From: an uncultured Eubacteriales bacterium
Lineage (GTDB): Bacteria; Bacillota; Clostridia; Oscillospirales; Acutalibacteraceae
NCBI GenBank assembly: GCA_900316925.1
Contig: ONEU01000065.1
Coordinates: 1-9,916 of the forward strand
Direction: 5' to 3'
DNA length: 9,916 nucleotides
Shown here piece after piece: positions 1 to 6,587 of this stretch. Numbering within the stretch: position 1 is the stretch's first letter; each line of letters starts with the position of its first letter. The position numbers and the translations under genes were made by a program. The notes under the pieces were generated by a model. That model saw only the letters and a list, made by a program, of their open reading frames with translations, did no database searches and had not been told where the DNA came from.

Positions 1-1173
1 ATGGCATGACCGCCCTTGGTATCATCACAGCTTACAACTACTTCCTCTCCCACGATGCCGCTGTTGACACTCGCATCGGTGCTGAGTGCCTTGAGATGGT
101 CGGCTCTCAGGGAGGAGAAGTTGGTGCTCAGGCTGAGTACCTCGTGGTTGGCAAGAGCGGTTTTGATAGCGGTGAGATCCTCGTCATCCGGAGAAGTCAC
201 CAGCGTATCCTTGGAACCGATATTGCTGAATTCCTGGAAGGATTTCAGCCGATAGTTCAATGCCCGCCGGTAGACATCCGCATCCGTGGGATACGCAAGA
301 TAGTCCTCATAATCGTAGGGGAAATCATTCCAGAGGGCACAGCCGTATTTCTTGATATCGGAATAGACCGAGTAACGATCGCTGCCGTGATCCTCACCGC
401 CGTTGATCCTGTTATAAGTGAAACGAGGCGAGAACGTGTTTTCCGGCGTCGTTTTAATCTGTCGGGAGCGGTTATAGGTATAGGTAAACTGGTAGTACAC
501 CATGGCCCAGCAGGTACAGGAGCCGATACCTCCCTGGTTACCGATAACCGGAAAGTATTCACTGGCGCTGTTGTCCACCTTTTCCGGCAGCACTACGGCT
601 CTGTCCTGGCTCCGGTTCCTTCCCGGATACCGTGCGTCGAGATAATCCTCTTCTGTACGGATCAGTTCCTCCTCCGGCACCGTAGTCTCTGACGGCAGAC
701 AGTCATCCGCCTGGTAGTCCGGATACATTTCCGCGTATGTTTTTCCCAGCGGGACAGCACTTGCTGCCGCTGACGGTGGAGCCGTATTCCCCGTGTCTCC
801 TGCCTGTGAAACGGGCTTCTGTCCGTTTTCGGTGTTTTCGGAGGTTGAAACGGGCTTCTGTTTATTCCCGGTATTACCGGATGCTGCCGCTGTGTCCTGT
901 TCCGGCTGTTCCGCCGTCATTGCCGCATTGACGGAAAGGCCCGTTCCGGAAGCTGCCGCTGTCTGCTCCGCGGCGGTATGATCCCCTGCCACGGATTGTT
1001 CCAGCTGATTGGTCCTGGCGGAAGCATTCAGATCTGCTGCCGTTCCGGAGCGGATCACCCCCATCCGGGCTTCACCTCCGGATACCCGGCCGCCCCCCCG
1101 AAGCTACTCCTGCGGATACGGAAAGAACAAGCGCCAACAATGCTGAAACGACGGTTCTGCTTTTTCGATTCAT
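1..1173 (-). CDS. Secreted papain-like (C1A) cysteine peptidase, 3' end outside window, apparent frameshift
   Basis: From the ATG at 1173 the product begins MNRKSRTVVSALLALVLSVS, a typical signal peptide, after a strong GGGAGG site (1181-1186) 7 nt upstream. That frame stops at TGA 1072-1074. Dropping one G from the 7-G run (plus-strand C's 1093-1099) joins it to a frame open to the window edge, about 390 residues in total. Residues about 40-160 are a low-complexity Ala/Thr/Gln/Glu linker with short repeats. The catalytic domain follows: GNQGGIGSCTCWA (about 211-223) carries the oxyanion Gln213 and nucleophile Cys219; FSPRFTYNRINGGEDHGS (about 247-264) matches bacterial C1A peptidases; GGHA (387-390) carries the catalytic His at the very edge. 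The Asn/Trp part and any cell-wall or dockerin module lie outside. The peptidase family is confident. Whether the gene is intact, switchable, decayed or misread at the G run cannot be decided here. Confidence 0.85.
807..962 (-). repeat. Short direct repeats in the peptidase linker
   Basis: Two exact 16-bp copies of TGAAACGGGCTTCTGT (807-822 and 846-861, period 39 bp) encode QKPVS on the minus strand. A second pair of 17-mers with one mismatch (877-893 and 946-962, period 69 bp) encodes TAAASG. Both periods are multiples of three, so copy-number change would keep the frame and only alter linker length between the signal peptide and the catalytic domain. Confidence 0.75.
1093..1099 (-). other. 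G7 homopolymer at the frame break of the peptidase gene
   Basis: Seven consecutive G on the coding (minus) strand, directly after the signal peptide codons. With seven G the frame ends 6 codons later at TGA 1072-1074. With six (or nine) G the signal peptide is joined in frame to the linker and catalytic domain. This is the simplest single change that gives one continuous open frame from 1173 to the window edge. Confidence 0.8.
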
Positions 1174-1212
1174 GTTATTTCCTCCCTCTCTTAAATCCAT
1201 ATTCATTTCCAT

Positions 1213-1246
1213 TTTATACGGAATCTCAGCAAAAAACAATTGTCAA
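1213..1246 (-). promoter_or_regulatory. Weak candidate promoter of the peptidase gene
   Basis: On the minus strand a perfect TTGACA (plus 1241-1246) lies upstream of TATAAA (plus 1213-1218), but the spacer is 22 bp, outside the usual 16-18. An alternative -35 TTGTTT leaves 15 bp. The location, about 40 bp upstream of the start codon and after the serS terminator, is right for a promoter, but the geometry is poor. The rest of 1174-1350 shows no gene. Confidence 0.25.
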
Positions 1247-1350
1247 TCTCCCACAAATCCCCCGCAAAAATTGTATATTATGTGCAGAACGGGCTTTGTC
1301 TGATGCGAAAAACCCTGTTTTACGGCCATGACAAGGGAACAGGGATCGCT

Positions 1351-1394
1351 GACAGAAAACAGGCACGGATACCCGGAAGGAGTAACCGTGCCTG
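1351..1394 (-). terminator. Rho-independent terminator of serS
   Basis: Perfect 9-bp inverted repeat CAGGCACGG (1360-1368) and CCGTGCCTG (1386-1394). In the minus direction it is followed by TTTTCTGTC. It starts 18 nt past the serS stop codon, so it should end the parAB-serS transcript and separate it from the peptidase gene downstream. Confidence 0.8.
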
Positions 1395-1412
1395 GACAAT
1401 CAACTATTTTGC

Positions 1413-2690
1413 TTATTTAATGACATCAATGCCCATGTAGGGACGGAGCACCTCGGGAACGGTAACAGAACCGTCCGCATTCTGGTACTGCTCCACAATG
1501 GCGGGAATCACACGGCTGGTAGCCAGACCGGATGCATTCAGGGTGTGGGCAAAGTGCATCTTCTTGTCCTCGCCTCTGTAACGGACATTGCCTCTGCGTG
1601 CCTGGTAGGAACGGGCGTTGGAGGCGGAGCTGACTTCCTTATAGATCTCCATGCTGGGGATCCATACCTCAATATCGTAGGTTCTTGCCATTGAGAAGGA
1701 ACAGTCACCGGCTGCCAGCTTGCTCAGACGATAGTGGAGCCCCAGCTCCTGTACCAGCTTCTCTGCCTTGCCCACCAGCTCTTCAAATGCAACATCGGAC
1801 TTGTCATCCTCGGTGTACTGCACCATCTCGACCTTGTTGAACTGATGGCCCCGGATCATGCCGCGCTCTTCGGAACGGTAGCTGCCTGCCTCACGGCGGT
1901 AGCAGGGGGTGTAGGCAATGTATTTCTTCGGAAGCTCCTCGATCGGGATAATCTCGTCACGGTGGAGATTCACCAGAGCGGTCTCGGCGGTGGGAAGCAT
2001 GAACTTCTTCTCATTGTTGGTGGGATTGCCGATCCAATACACTTCGTCGGTGAACTTCGGGAACTGTCCTGCCACATAACCGCACTGATAGCCAAGCATG
2101 TGCGGCGGGAGAATGAACTCGTAGCCATCGTTGATATGCTCGTTGATAAAGAAGTTGAGCAGCGCCCACTCCATTCTGGCACCCCAGCCTCTGTAGACCC
2201 AGCTGCCCGCACCGGCGAGCTTGGCACCTCTCTGGTAGTCGATCATTCCCAGGCTCTCGCAAAGCTCCACATGGTTCTTCATGGGGAAACCGAACTCCGG
2301 CTTGCTGCCAAAGAAACGTACCGGCTCATTCTGCTCTTTACCGCCGGCACACACATCCTCATCGGGAAGGTTCGGCAGGGACAGCAGCAGGGAGGTCTGC
2401 TGTTCGTCAAGCTCGGTGATCCTTGCATCTCCCTCCTTGATCTCAGCCACCAGCTCCTTCATCTTTGCCATGATCTCACTGGCATCGCCGCCTGCCTTCT
2501 TGATCTGCGGGATCTGCTTGCTGGCAGCATTCTGCTCAGCCTTCATTGCCTCTACCTTACCCATCTGCTCACGCTTCTGTGCGTCAACCTTCAGGATCTC
2601 GTCTACAACGCTGTCCAGATCCATTTCTCTTTTCCTGATCCTTGCCTTTACTTCTTCCGGTTTTTCCCGGAGGTATTTCATGTCGATCAT
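1413..2690 (-). CDS. serS: Seryl-tRNA synthetase
   Basis: Cytoplasmic class II aminoacyl-tRNA synthetase that charges tRNA-Ser with serine using ATP. The 425-residue length is normal for the family. Residues about 1-105 are the charged helical arm (antiparallel coiled coil) that contacts the tRNA. The catalytic domain shows the TAE serine-site motif (LPTAETAL, about 232-239), motif 2 (CYRREAGSYRSEERG, about 263-277, followed by FNKVE) and motif 3 (SGLATSR, about 387-393). Motif 3 reads GLATSR rather than the GLAVGR of many bacteria, and the preceding part (GAGSWVYRGWGARMEWALLNF) belongs to a variant I associate with clostridia. The ATG at 2690 has AAAGGAG at proper spacing; the later Met4 lacks one. 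It lies 104 bp downstream of parB in the same direction, an arrangement known from other clostridia. No T-box leader is visible. Confidence 0.97.
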   Translation of the reverse strand: MIDMKYLREKPEEVKARIRKREMDLDSVVDEILKVDAQKREQMGKVEAMKAEQNAASKQIPQIKKAGGDASEIMAKMKELVAEIKEGDARITELDEQQTSLLLSLPNLPDEDVCAGGKEQNEPVRFFGSKPEFGFPMKNHVELCESLGMIDYQRGAKLAGAGSWVYRGWGARMEWALLNFFINEHINDGYEFILPPHMLGYQCGYVAGQFPKFTDEVYWIGNPTNNEKKFMLPTAETALVNLHRDEIIPIEELPKKYIAYTPCYRREAGSYRSEERGMIRGHQFNKVEMVQYTEDDKSDVAFEELVGKAEKLVQELGLHYRLSKLAAGDCSFSMARTYDIEVWIPSMEIYKEVSSASNARSYQARRGNVRYRGEDKKMHFAHTLNASGLATSRVIPAIVEQYQNADGSVTVPEVLRPYMGIDVIK

Positions 2691-2718
2691 GTTTCATTTC
2701 TCCTTTTGATTTCTTCAG

Positions 2719-2754
2719 AATATCTATTATACCGCCGTGTTGACGGATAACGTG
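2719..2754 (-). promoter_or_regulatory. Possible internal promoter for serS
   Basis: The parB-serS spacer holds a perfect minus-strand TATAAT (plus 2726-2731), about 35 bp upstream of the serS start. The hexamer 17 bp further upstream (CACGTT) does not resemble TTGACA, so only the -10 supports it. serS may also be read through from parAB. A short imperfect inverted repeat near 2766-2789 lacks a U-run in the minus direction and is not a convincing terminator. Confidence 0.3.
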
Positions 2755-2794
2755 CTGTATCATCAGGCGGCTGCGGTTTGTCAGCCGTCTTCTG

Positions 2795-3652
2795 TCAGTG
2801 GTCAAACAGCTTTGCCAGTTCGCCGAGATCATCCTCGCTGTAGAACTCAATCTCCAGCACACCGCCGCTGTCCTTGCCGTTGACGACCTTGACCTTCCGG
2901 CTCAGGTGTTCATTGAGTGCCAGCTCCACCTCATCATAGAAGGAGCTGCGCTGATGGGTTTCGTTCTTCTTTTTATCATTCTTGCCGCCGTTGAGAGATT
3001 TTGCGATCCGCTCGATATCTCTCACCGTGAGATCACTGGCGGCGATCTGACGGGCAATCCGCAGCTGTTCATTGCTGTCTTCAATCGCAAGCAGGGCTCT
3101 GGCGTGTCCGGTGGTGATCTCCCCCTCGCTGAGCATCTCCAGGATCTCTTCCGGCAGCTTCAGCAGCCGCAGGGCATTGGCAATCACCGGACGGCTCTTG
3201 CCTACCGATCTTGAGATTTCATCCTGTGTGAACCCGTATTCATCCATGAGCGTCTTATAGCCGAGAGCCTCTTCCACGGGACTGAGGTTTTCCCGCTGCA
3301 GATTCTCGATCATCGAGATCTGCATGGTCTCGGAATCGGACAGCTCCCGCACGATCACGGGCACTTCAAACAATCCTGCCATCCGGCTGGCTCTCCAGCG
3401 TCTTTCACCCGCCACGAGCTGATAGCCGCCCTCCGGCAGCGGTCTGACGAGCAGGGGCTGCAATACACCGTGGTTTGCGATGGAATCCGCGAGTTCCCGC
3501 AGACTCTCCTCGTTGAAATCGTGTCTTGGCTGTGAACGGTTCGGTTCAATGTCGGAAATTTTCAGCGTGACGGTGCTTTCGGATTCCTCTGCATCATTTT
3601 CTAAGAAGATCGCATCCAGACCCTTTCCCAGTCCGCTTCTTTTTGCTGCCAT
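2795..3652 (-). CDS. parB: Chromosome partitioning protein ParB/Spo0J
   Basis: Binds parS sites, spreads as a CTP-dependent clamp and loads SMC/condensin for origin segregation. The 285 residues match the family. Domains: an N-terminal tail with KRSGLGKGLDAIF (4-16), which in this family contacts ParA; the ParB/Srx CTPase domain, about 27-125, with GERRWRAS (82-89) and ENLQRENLSPVEEA (116-129); a helix-turn-helix around TQDEISRSVGKSRPVIANAL (142-161); a Lys/Asn-rich linker at about 222-232; and a C-terminal dimerisation domain, about 236-285. The ATG at 3652 has AGAAGGTGG 7 nt upstream. The gene begins 21 bp after parA stops, so the two are surely one operon. Its likely targets, two perfect parS sites, are in this window. 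Confidence 0.97.
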   Translation of the reverse strand: MAAKRSGLGKGLDAIFLENDAEESESTVTLKISDIEPNRSQPRHDFNEESLRELADSIANHGVLQPLLVRPLPEGGYQLVAGERRWRASRMAGLFEVPVIVRELSDSETMQISMIENLQRENLSPVEEALGYKTLMDEYGFTQDEISRSVGKSRPVIANALRLLKLPEEILEMLSEGEITTGHARALLAIEDSNEQLRIARQIAASDLTVRDIERIAKSLNGGKNDKKKNETHQRSSFYDEVELALNEHLSRKVKVVNGKDSGGVLEIEFYSEDDLGELAKLFDH

Positions 3653-3673
3653 GCTGTTCCCACCTTCTCTGTT

Positions 3674-4438
3674 TTATTGATTATGGTCAATGATCTCCTT
3701 GGAAAGCTCCATATAGGAGACCGCTCCTTTGCTTGATTTATCGAAGTACATGATCGGCATTCCGTAGCTCGGTGCTTCCGACAGTCTCACGCCTCTGGGA
3801 ATGACGGCGCCGAACACCTTCCGCGGGAAGAACTTCTTCACCTCGTCCACCACCTGCTGGGTGAGGTTGAGCCGTCCGTCATACATCGTGAGCAGGACAC
3901 CCTCAATATCGAGATACTGGTTATAGCGGCGCTTGACCTTTCTGACGGTGCCCATCAGCTGCGAGAGACCTTCCAGGGCATAATACTCCGGCTGGATAGG
4001 CACCAGCAGGGTATCTGCCGCACAGAACGCATTCGTCGTGATGAGTCCCAGTGACGGCGGACAATCAATGAAAATGAAGTCATAGTTTCCTTTGACAGGA
4101 GCGAGGGCGTTTTTCAGCTTCGCCTCCCGGTGCTCCATCTCCACCAGCTCGATCTCTGCTGCCGCCAGATCCATACTGGCAGGAATGATATCCAGATTGT
4201 CAAACTTCGTTGTGACGATGGCATCCTCCGCTTTCACGCCGTCAATAATGACATGATAGGAGGAATACTCCGTTGAGCGCTTATCCACACCAACGCCGCT
4301 GGTAGCATTTCCCTGGGGGTCGATATCCACCATCAGGACCTTCTTGCCAAGCTTGCCGATTCCTGCGGCTGTATTCACAGCGGTAGTGGTTTTACCCACT
4401 CCGCCCTTCTGATTGGTTACTGCAATTACCTTTCCCAA
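3674..4438 (-). CDS. parA: Chromosome partitioning ATPase ParA/Soj
   Basis: MinD/ParA-type ATPase that works with ParB-parS in origin segregation and, in Bacillus, also controls DnaA. With the chosen TTG start the product is 254 residues, normal for Soj. It has the deviant Walker A KGGVGKTT (11-18, signature Lys11), the A' motif DIDPQGN (38-44), Walker B FIFIDCPPS (121-129) and the RGVRLSEAPSYG segment (about 215-226) typical of chromosomal ParA. The frame is open further upstream to a GTG at 4495 (273 residues), but those 19 residues are unlike the family. TTG at 4436-4438 has AGGAGG (4446-4451) 7 nt upstream and gives L/M-GKVIAVTNQKGG, the usual Soj beginning. It is first gene of parA-parB(-serS). 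Confidence 0.95.
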   Translation of the reverse strand: MGKVIAVTNQKGGVGKTTTAVNTAAGIGKLGKKVLMVDIDPQGNATSGVGVDKRSTEYSSYHVIIDGVKAEDAIVTTKFDNLDIIPASMDLAAAEIELVEMEHREAKLKNALAPVKGNYDFIFIDCPPSLGLITTNAFCAADTLLVPIQPEYYALEGLSQLMGTVRKVKRRYNQYLDIEGVLLTMYDGRLNLTQQVVDEVKKFFPRKVFGAVIPRGVRLSEAPSYGMPIMYFDKSSKGAVSYMELSKEIIDHNQ

Positions 4439-4445
4439 ATCCTTA

Positions 4446-4466
4446 CCTCCTGCGGCATCCTGCCGC
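4446..4466 (-). promoter_or_regulatory. Ribosome binding site of parA with abutting hairpin
   Basis: On the minus strand a perfect 6-bp hairpin GCGGCA-GGA-TGCCGC (plus 4452-4466) ends exactly where the AGGAGG ribosome binding site (4446-4451) begins. The TTG start follows 7 nt later. The site fixes the ParA start; the hairpin could limit ribosome access, which is inference. Confidence 0.6.
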
Positions 4467-4540
4467 CTGCGATTCTTTGTATTCCTTGCGGGCACTCTCT
4501 CCCGTCTGACGAGGGAACCGCCCGTATCAAACCTTCCGAA

Positions 4541-4556
4541 TGTTTCACGTGAAACA
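4541..4556. promoter_or_regulatory. parS: parS site 1 (ParB binding site)
   Basis: TGTTTCACGTGAAACA is a perfect 16-bp palindrome identical to the well-known Firmicute parS consensus (TGTTNCACGTGAAACA). It lies between the parA promoter and the parA start, in the predicted transcribed leader and about 25-40 bp downstream of the expected transcription start, next to the gene for its binding protein. Confidence 0.97.
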
Positions 4557-4587
4557 ATTTTGTGGGCTTCTTGCTGCCACGCTTTTT

Positions 4588-4616
4588 ATTATAGCACGAA
4601 CCCGCCGGAATATCAA
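4588..4616 (-). promoter_or_regulatory. Sigma-A promoter of parAB
   Basis: Minus-strand TTGATA (plus 4611-4616), a 17-bp spacer and a perfect TATAAT (plus 4588-4593). The predicted transcript starts near 4581, giving a leader of about 140 nt that contains parS site 1 and the hairpin in front of the parA ribosome binding site. Confidence 0.8.
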
Positions 4617-4626
4617 TAAAACATCC

Positions 4627-4750
4627 AAAGATCAAAGAAGATTTTCACTCCCTGGAGCGTTTCGCTCTCTGCGGAGAGCGAGTCGGGGGGACTTTCACGA
4701 GAAAGTCCCCCCGACACCCCCGAAAGCGAGGCTGTCTTCCCCCCATCTTT
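4627..4750. repeat. Palindrome cluster in the parA-mnmE spacer
   Basis: No gene is visible between the divergent promoters (4617-4976). This part contains CGCTCTC-TGCG-GAGAGCG (4663-4680), a 7-bp hairpin, followed at once by a perfect 15-bp hairpin: GTCGGGGGGACTTTC (4682-4696), loop ACGA, and its complement (4701-4715). Weaker complementary pairs further out (AAAGAT 4627-4632 with ATCTTT 4745-4750; GAAGA 4637-4641 with TCTTC 4735-4739) make the block look nested. No U-run follows on either strand, and both predicted promoters point away from it. It may be a dispersed intergenic repeat element. Confidence 0.7.
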
Positions 4751-4851
4751 CGTCAAACTAAAATATCTTCTTCCGCCGGAATACATTTCAAAATTCAAAC
4801 ATCATCATTTTTTATGTACATTGGGCGCTTCTTCAAATATTCACACCACAG

Positions 4852-4947
4852 GTGTTTCCCGATTACTGCAAAGCTTATCCCGCAGCGAATTTTGGAAAGG
4901 GGTCCGGGGAAAACCTTTTTTTCGCCAGAAAAAGGTTTTCCCTGGGG
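4852..4947. repeat. Dispersed intergenic repeat, copy 1, with long hairpin
   Basis: Positions 4852-4911 match 9857-9916 over 60 bp with one mismatch (A at 4872, G at 9877), same orientation. The copy continues into a perfect 14-bp inverted repeat: GGGAAAACCTTTTT (4907-4920), 8-nt loop, and its complement (4929-4942). Extra outer pairs make about 17 bp. There is no U-run after it in the plus direction. It ends about 30 bp before the mnmE -35 box. Confidence 0.85.
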
Positions 4948-4976
4948 AACTGGCAGGTCAAAACGAACTTCCGCGG

Positions 4977-5005
4977 TTGTCACAGTGAGAGGAGTGTGGT
5001 ATAAT
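4977..5005 (+). promoter_or_regulatory. Sigma-A promoter of mnmE
   Basis: TTGTCA (4977-4982), a 17-bp spacer and a perfect TATAAT (5000-5005), with TGG directly before it (extended -10). Transcription should start near 5012, leaving a leader of about 25 nt before the mnmE ATG. This rules out translation from the in-frame ATG at 4814, which lies upstream of the promoter. Confidence 0.88.
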
Positions 5006-5035
5006 GGGGGTAATATTGAAAGAGGAGAAAGGGAT

Positions 5036-6400
5036 ATGGAAAAGACAATTGCTGCCATTTCCACAGCGAATGGTGTGGGAGGACTGGGCGTGATCAGGAT
5101 ATCGGGAGAAAATGCCATTGCGGTGGCGGATAGAGTGTTCCGGCCGGTGTCGGGAAAGCCGCTGTCAGAAATGAAGGGATATACTGCCGCGTATGGGAAA
5201 ATTTATGACGGAGAGGAACTGCTGGATGAAGCAGTGGTGCTGGTGTTCCGGGCACCCCACAGCTATACCGGTGAGGATGTGGCGGAAATTTCCTGTCACG
5301 GGGGACTGTACATTACCAAGCGCGTCCTGAGGACGGTCCTCAAAAACGGCGCCGCTCCGGCAGAGGCGGGTGAGTTCACCAAAAGGGCATTCCTGGGAGG
5401 TAAGCTCGGACTTACCGAGGCGGAAGCCGTGATGGATATTATCTCCGCACGGGGATCACAGTCCGCCAGAGCCGCTTTGTCCTGTATGGAGGGAAAGCTG
5501 CGGCAGAGGATCGACCGCGTGCGTGATTCCCTCATCAATACCGCAGCGCATCTGTCGGCATGGGCGGATTATCCGGAGGAGGATATCCCGGAGGTGGATA
5601 CCGATCATCTCACGGCGTCCCTGCAGAGCTGTCAGGCGGAGCTGGATTCCCTGCTCAGGGGCTATGATACCGGCAAGCTCATGCGGGAGGGCGTGGAAAC
5701 GGTTATCGCCGGGCGTCCCAATGTGGGGAAGTCCACCATTATGAACCTGCTGTCAGGCTGTGAACGGTCGATCGTTACGAATGTGCCCGGCACGACCAGA
5801 GACGTCATTGAAGAGACGGTCATGCTGGGGGATATTCCTCTGCGCCTGTCCGATACCGCCGGTATCCGCACGACTGACGATCCCGTGGAAAAGATCGGCG
5901 TGGAGCGTGCCAAGGACAGGATTCTCAAGGCAGGACTCGTTCTGGCGGTGTTTGATTCCTCCCGTCCGCTGTCGGAGGATGACAAGGAGCTGATCGACCT
6001 GCTGACGGATGCGCCGTCGCTGGCCGTCATCAATAAAACCGATCTTGAAAAACAGCTCGATACCGACTACATTACCCGGAAGCTCCCCCACGTCATTTTC
6101 CTGTCGGCACTCTCCGGCGAAGGGACGGCAGAGCTGGAACGGGAGGTCGCCGCTATTATCGGCACTTCCGATCTCGATCCCTCGGAGGGAATCCTGGCTA
6201 CCGAACGCCAGCGACGTTCCGCAGAGGATGCTTTGCACTCGGTCACCGAAGCCATCTCCGCTGTCTCCCTCGGCATTACCCTGGACGCTGTGACGGTCAT
6301 CATCGAAGAGGCTATCACCAGTCTGCTGGAGCTGACCGGTGAGCGTGTGACGGAAGCGGTTGTCGATCAGGTCTTCTCTCACTTCTGCGTGGGTAAGTGA
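5036..6400 (+). CDS. mnmE: tRNA modification GTPase MnmE (TrmE)
   Basis: Works with MnmG (GidA) to add the carboxymethylaminomethyl group to U34 of certain tRNAs. At 454 residues it has the usual length. The N-terminal tetrahydrofolate-binding domain is about 1-120 (TIAAISTANGVGGLGVIRIS at the start; FRAPHSYTGEDVAEISCHGG at 71-90). The helical domain flanks a GTPase domain with G1 GRPNVGKST (226-234), G2 GTTRD (252-256), G3 DTAG (273-276) and G4 NKTD (333-336). The C-terminus is FCVGK, the conserved C-x-GK ending that carries the catalytic-site cysteine. The ATG at 5036 has AGGAG 8 nt upstream and gives the family's normal start. Here it stands alone, divergent from parAB, with its own promoter and terminator and without mnmG or rsmG next to it. 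Confidence 0.97.
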   Translation: MEKTIAAISTANGVGGLGVIRISGENAIAVADRVFRPVSGKPLSEMKGYTAAYGKIYDGEELLDEAVVLVFRAPHSYTGEDVAEISCHGGLYITKRVLRTVLKNGAAPAEAGEFTKRAFLGGKLGLTEAEAVMDIISARGSQSARAALSCMEGKLRQRIDRVRDSLINTAAHLSAWADYPEEDIPEVDTDHLTASLQSCQAELDSLLRGYDTGKLMREGVETVIAGRPNVGKSTIMNLLSGCERSIVTNVPGTTRDVIEETVMLGDIPLRLSDTAGIRTTDDPVEKIGVERAKDRILKAGLVLAVFDSSRPLSEDDKELIDLLTDAPSLAVINKTDLEKQLDTDYITRKLPHVIFLSALSGEGTAELEREVAAIIGTSDLDPSEGILATERQRRSAEDALHSVTEAISAVSLGITLDAVTVIIEEAITSLLELTGERVTEAVVDQVFSHFCVGK

Positions 6401-6418
6401 TTCTATCCGCATATTCAC

Positions 6419-6450
6419 GGACTGTCGTTCTGCGGCAGTCCTTTTGTTTT
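6419..6450 (+). terminator. Rho-independent terminator of mnmE
   Basis: Inverted repeat GGACTGTCG (6419-6427) with CGGCAGTCC (6433-6441), 9 bp with one G-U pair and a 5-nt loop, followed by TTTTGTTTT. It begins 18 nt after the mnmE stop, so mnmE and the sigma factor are separate transcripts. Confidence 0.88.
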
Positions 6451-6587
6451 AGCCTGCTATCCGTTCGTTATCACCGCTGATTGATTGAAAACAACATTTT
6501 TTGAAATTTTTTTCTGCTGCTGGACCCGATTCCGGATTTGTCCTGTTATTGATAGCAGAAGCTTCAAAAAACAAAGGAGGTCAAAGC

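Noticed and set aside
6..692. 228-codon plus-strand open frame at the left edge
   Set aside because: It is antisense to the papain-like catalytic domain, whose active-site motifs are clear on the minus strand.
1072..1080. prfB-like programmed +1 frameshift at the peptidase stop (Shine-Dalgarno-like GGAGG before TGA)
   Set aside because: The codon before TGA is AGG, which would have to re-pair as GGT, and the spacing differs from the prfB site. A length change in the G7 run or re-initiation at 1064 is simpler.
1734..2750. Long open frame (338 codons) on the plus strand opposite serS
   Set aside because: Its codons mirror a confident seryl-tRNA synthetase, and no promoter or ribosome binding site supports it. 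Long antisense frames also occur opposite mnmE and the anti-sigma gene, so this is a composition effect.
2691..2794. T-box riboswitch upstream of serS
   Set aside because: The 104-bp spacer is too short and lacks the conserved T-box sequence and antiterminator/terminator pair.
4281..4289. Perfect DnaA box TTATCCACA within parA
   Set aside because: A single copy inside coding sequence (encoding V-D-K) with no second box nearby; not evidence of an origin by itself.
4426..4635. 69-codon minus-strand frame in the parA leader
   Set aside because: It spans the parA -10 box and parS, has no family resemblance, and begins upstream of the predicted transcription start.
4814..5035. A 74-residue in-frame N-terminal extension of MnmE from an ATG at 4814
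   Set aside because: It overlaps the dispersed repeat and lies upstream of a strong promoter (4977-5005). The ATG at 5036 has a good ribosome binding site and gives the normal family start.
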